Source: Herminiimonas sp.
GTDB lineage: Bacteria > Pseudomonadota > Gammaproteobacteria > Burkholderiales > Burkholderiaceae
DNA: 64,000 nucleotides
Reading direction: 5' to 3'
Assembly (NCBI RefSeq): GCF_030655415.1
Contig: NZ_JAURVN010000014.1
Location: forward strand, 124,001-188,000
Shown here: positions 62,101 to 64,000 of the stretch, piece by piece
How positions within the stretch are numbered: the first letter of the stretch is position 1
Layout of the letters: each line of letters starts with the position of its first letter
Notes under the pieces: generated by a model
Database searches by the model: none
Seen by the model: the letters and a program-made list of their open reading frames with translations, nothing else
Told to the model about the DNA's origin: nothing
Made by a program: the position numbers and the translations under genes

Positions 62101-62764
62101 CAATCACATGACCGCGACCATCACCAAAAATCTGGACTTCAATATGGCGTGCTCTATCGACGAAGCGTTCTACAAAGACACCGGCGTTTGAAAAGAATGA
62201 CTGGCCGAGACGCTGTACGGATTCAAACGCGGCGATCAATTCGGCTTCGCTATTGCAGCGTGTGAGACCGATGCCGCCACCGCCTGCGGTGCTTTTCAAC
62301 ATGACCGGATAACCAATGCCGGCTGCAGCTTCTTGTGCTGCAGCCAGACTTGGTAGCAACCCGGAACCCGGTACCAACGGTACGTTTGCTAGTTCAGCTA
62401 GTTCACGTGCGGCGTGTTTCAAGCCGAACTGTTCCATCTGTTGCGACGTCGGACCAACGAAAGCAATGCCTTCCGCTTCGCATTGCGCAGCGAAGTCTGC
62501 GTTCTCGGACAAAAATCCATAACCAGGGATGATCGCTTGCGCACCAGTTTGCTTTGCTGCCGCGATGATCAGGTCACCACGCAGATAGCTTTCTGTTGCA
62601 GTTTGACCGCCTAGAGAGACGGCGACATCGGCTGCCGAGACGTGCAAACTATTGCGATCGGCGTCGGAGTATACGGCAACCGACTGTATGTTCATCAGCT
62701 TGAGCGTGCGCGCGATACGGCATGCAATTTCACCGCGATTTGCAATTAGAACGGTAGTGAACAT
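59168..62764 (-). CDS. uca: Urea carboxylase (urea amidolyase carboxylase component)
   Basis: 1198-residue biotin enzyme that carboxylates urea to allophanate using ATP and bicarbonate. Domains in order: biotin carboxylase (residues 1 to about 450; [42 protein letters not shown]), then the KipI/KipA-like carboxyltransferase domains (AHS1/AHS2, [20 protein letters not shown] and [20 protein letters not shown]), and a C-terminal biotin carrier domain with the lysine in EAMKMEF near 1163. Adjacent to allophanate hydrolase and Urt genes. Some genes annotated so are guanidine carboxylases; the partner genes seen here favour urea, but this is not settled. Confidence 0.93.
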   Translation of the reverse strand: [1198 protein letters not shown]

Positions 62765-62784
62765 GTTGGTCCCGGGTCAGTTTG

Positions 62785-64000
62785 TTATGGTTTTGCAGTC
62801 GTGTTCAAGCTGGCCAAATACGCTGCCCAGCCGCCGAATTCCGTGATGTCGCGTGCGCCATCCAGACCGGATGGTTCGCAAATAAATCCTTTGACTGTGC
62901 TGCCGTCCGCCAGCGTCACGGTGCCGATCCCCAGTGGTGCAGGGACGCCAGCAACGAAGGAACCGAAAGCTGCCGATGGCACATCCCACAGCTCTAGCTT
63001 GATGGCCGAGCCGCTAGTACTGCGCACCAAACCTGGTTTTGGCGGCTTGGTATTGGCGAGTGCATACAACAGATAGTTGTCAGCGCTGGTTGTGCTGAGA
63101 ACGAATTGCGCATCGCGGCTGGTCAGTTCATGATTCAGCGGCATGCCGCGCAAATGTGCGCCGACCACGGCAACACGAATCATGTCGACCGATGCAGCAA
63201 TAGTTGCGATTGGTGCAGAAGGGGCCAATGCCAAGCCGGTCGCGCCGCGCTTCAAACCTGTGCTTTGATGCCATTGCGCAGCGAACACGGCGAGCGCGCG
63301 TTCTTGCCATGCATCGGCAATCAAGGTGATGCCGAATGGCAGGCCATCGGCGCGCATGCTGGCCGGCACGGCGAGTGCGCTCCAATCCAGCAGATTGACG
63401 AAGTTGGTGTACTTGCCGAGGTTGCTGTTGAGTTTTACCGGCTCGGCTTCGAGCTCGCTAATTTTGTAATGCGTCGGTGCAGTTGGTACAACTAGCGCAT
63501 CGAATTGCGCAAGCAACACATCGGCTTTGCGCTTCAGGTCGGCGAGTTTGTAGATGCCGTTAAATGCATCTGCCGCTGAAAAATTCTTCGCCTTGAAAAT
63601 GATGTCGCGCACGACAGGATGGATATCCGCTTCATGCGCAGTGGCAAATGCCTGGATCGCTGCATAACGTTCGGCGACCCACGGGCCGTCATACAAGAGT
63701 GCTGCCACTTCATCGAACAGTGAGAAATCTACAGCGACGCACGTTGCGCCTTGTGCTTCCAGTTGTTTGATCGCGGCGAAGAATGCTTTCTCTGCAAGTG
63801 CATCGCCGTAAAATTCTGGTTTGGCTGGAATACCGAAGCGAGGTTTGGCCGGCAGGCTTTTACTTTTCGCTTCAGCCGGAATCGCACGCGACAAACCATC
63901 GCTCAAATCAAGTGCGGCAGCTACGTCATACACAGCGACCGCATCTTCATTGGTTGTCGCGAACACAGATACGCAATCCAGTGTGCGACAAGCTGGTACC
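62785..64000 (-). CDS. atzF: Allophanate hydrolase, C-terminal part, runs off the right edge
   Basis: The frame is open to the window end at 64000, so only the C-terminal ~404 residues are visible, beginning VPACRTLDCVSVFATTN, which matches the amidase region of allophanate hydrolases. The GTG at 63966 seen inside is not the start. The visible C-terminal domain (from about the LNHELTSRDAQF motif) is the one that distinguishes AtzF from simple amidases. It converts allophanate to ammonia and CO2, completing urea breakdown. Twenty bases separate its stop from the urea carboxylase start, so they form one operon. Confidence 0.92.
   Translation of the reverse strand, partial: VPACRTLDCVSVFATTNEDAVAVYDVAAALDLSDGLSRAIPAEAKSKSLPAKPRFGIPAKPEFYGDALAEKAFFAAIKQLEAQGATCVAVDFSLFDEVAALLYDGPWVAERYAAIQAFATAHEADIHPVVRDIIFKAKNFSAADAFNGIYKLADLKRKADVLLAQFDALVVPTAPTHYKISELEAEPVKLNSNLGKYTNFVNLLDWSALAVPASMRADGLPFGITLIADAWQERALAVFAAQWHQSTGLKRGATGLALAPSAPIATIAASVDMIRVAVVGAHLRGMPLNHELTSRDAQFVLSTTSADNYLLYALANTKPPKPGLVRSTSGSAIKLELWDVPSAAFGSFVAGVPAPLGIGTVTLADGSTVKGFICEPSGLDGARDITEFGGWAAYLASLNTTAKP

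Noticed and set aside
63964..63966. GTG as start of allophanate hydrolase
   Set aside because: The frame stays open to the window edge, with conserved residues (VPACRTLDCVSV) upstream of it, so the true start is outside.

Overview
The window looks like chromosomal DNA of a betaproteobacterium, most probably Burkholderiales/Oxalobacteraceae (Herminiimonas- or Janthinobacterium-like). This is an inference from gene content (Bug/TctC receptor, urea carboxylase with UrtABCDE, ChrBA, CzcI, the DUF3649/PepSY/DUF3325 set) and from mid-range GC judged by eye. No rRNA, tRNA or CRISPR array was recognised. The segment is a patchwork of housekeeping, transport, metal-resistance and accessory genes.

Layout. 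1-3.5 kb: a truncated membrane sensor, a secreted formylglycine-enzyme-like protein without the active-site cysteines, a small unknown gene, a probable long intergenic repeat and peptide deformylase. 3.7-12.1 kb: a complete kdp potassium operon (a 30-residue small protein, kdpF, A, B, C, D, E) closed by a bidirectional terminator. 12.2-14.5 kb: an OsmC-type peroxidase, then an Old Yellow Enzyme divergent from an ArsR-type repressor with a dyad operator between them. 14.6-15.7 kb: a methionine aminopeptidase paralogue translationally coupled to a ParD-like antitoxin. 15.9-18.2 kb: chromate resistance chrB-chrA. 18.3-23.5 kb: a catabolic block (LysR, Bug receptor, fluoroacetate-dehalogenase-like hydrolase, LeuC/LeuD-type dehydratase). 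23.6-25.6 kb: a lipid kinase and a phosphoesterase.

25.7-37.8 kb is accessory in character: small membrane proteins, a PRISE-type reductase, a LysR/quinone-oxidoreductase pair, a PilZ protein, an operon with a canonical LexA box encoding a FAN1-type VRR-NUC nuclease and an XPD/Rad3-like helicase with an N-terminal Cas4/RecB-like nuclease domain, and a decayed tyrosine recombinase. Seven copies of a TCCGCTTT-type palindromic repeat were seen, all in this segment.

37.9-48.2 kb is a heavy-metal resistance block on the + strand: copA behind a MerR/CueR-type promoter, a CDF exporter, then czcI-czcC-czcB-czcA. 49.2-52.4 kb is a Fur-box-preceded cluster (DUF4198, DUF3649, PepSY, DUF3325) typical of iron/siderophore uptake loci. 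52.4-64 kb (- strand) is a urea-nitrogen module: allophanate hydrolase (cut by the window edge), urea carboxylase, a GntR regulator, and a urtABCDE ABC transporter behind a probable sigma-54 promoter. Urea would be imported by Urt, carboxylated to allophanate and hydrolysed to ammonia and CO2 without urease.

The most interesting items are the SOS-controlled FAN1/helicase-nuclease operon with an extra small gene, the ParD-like/aminopeptidase pair that resembles a toxin-antitoxin layout, the dehalogenase cluster in which the catalytic and halide-site residues are conserved, and the small proteins in the kdp and czc operons.
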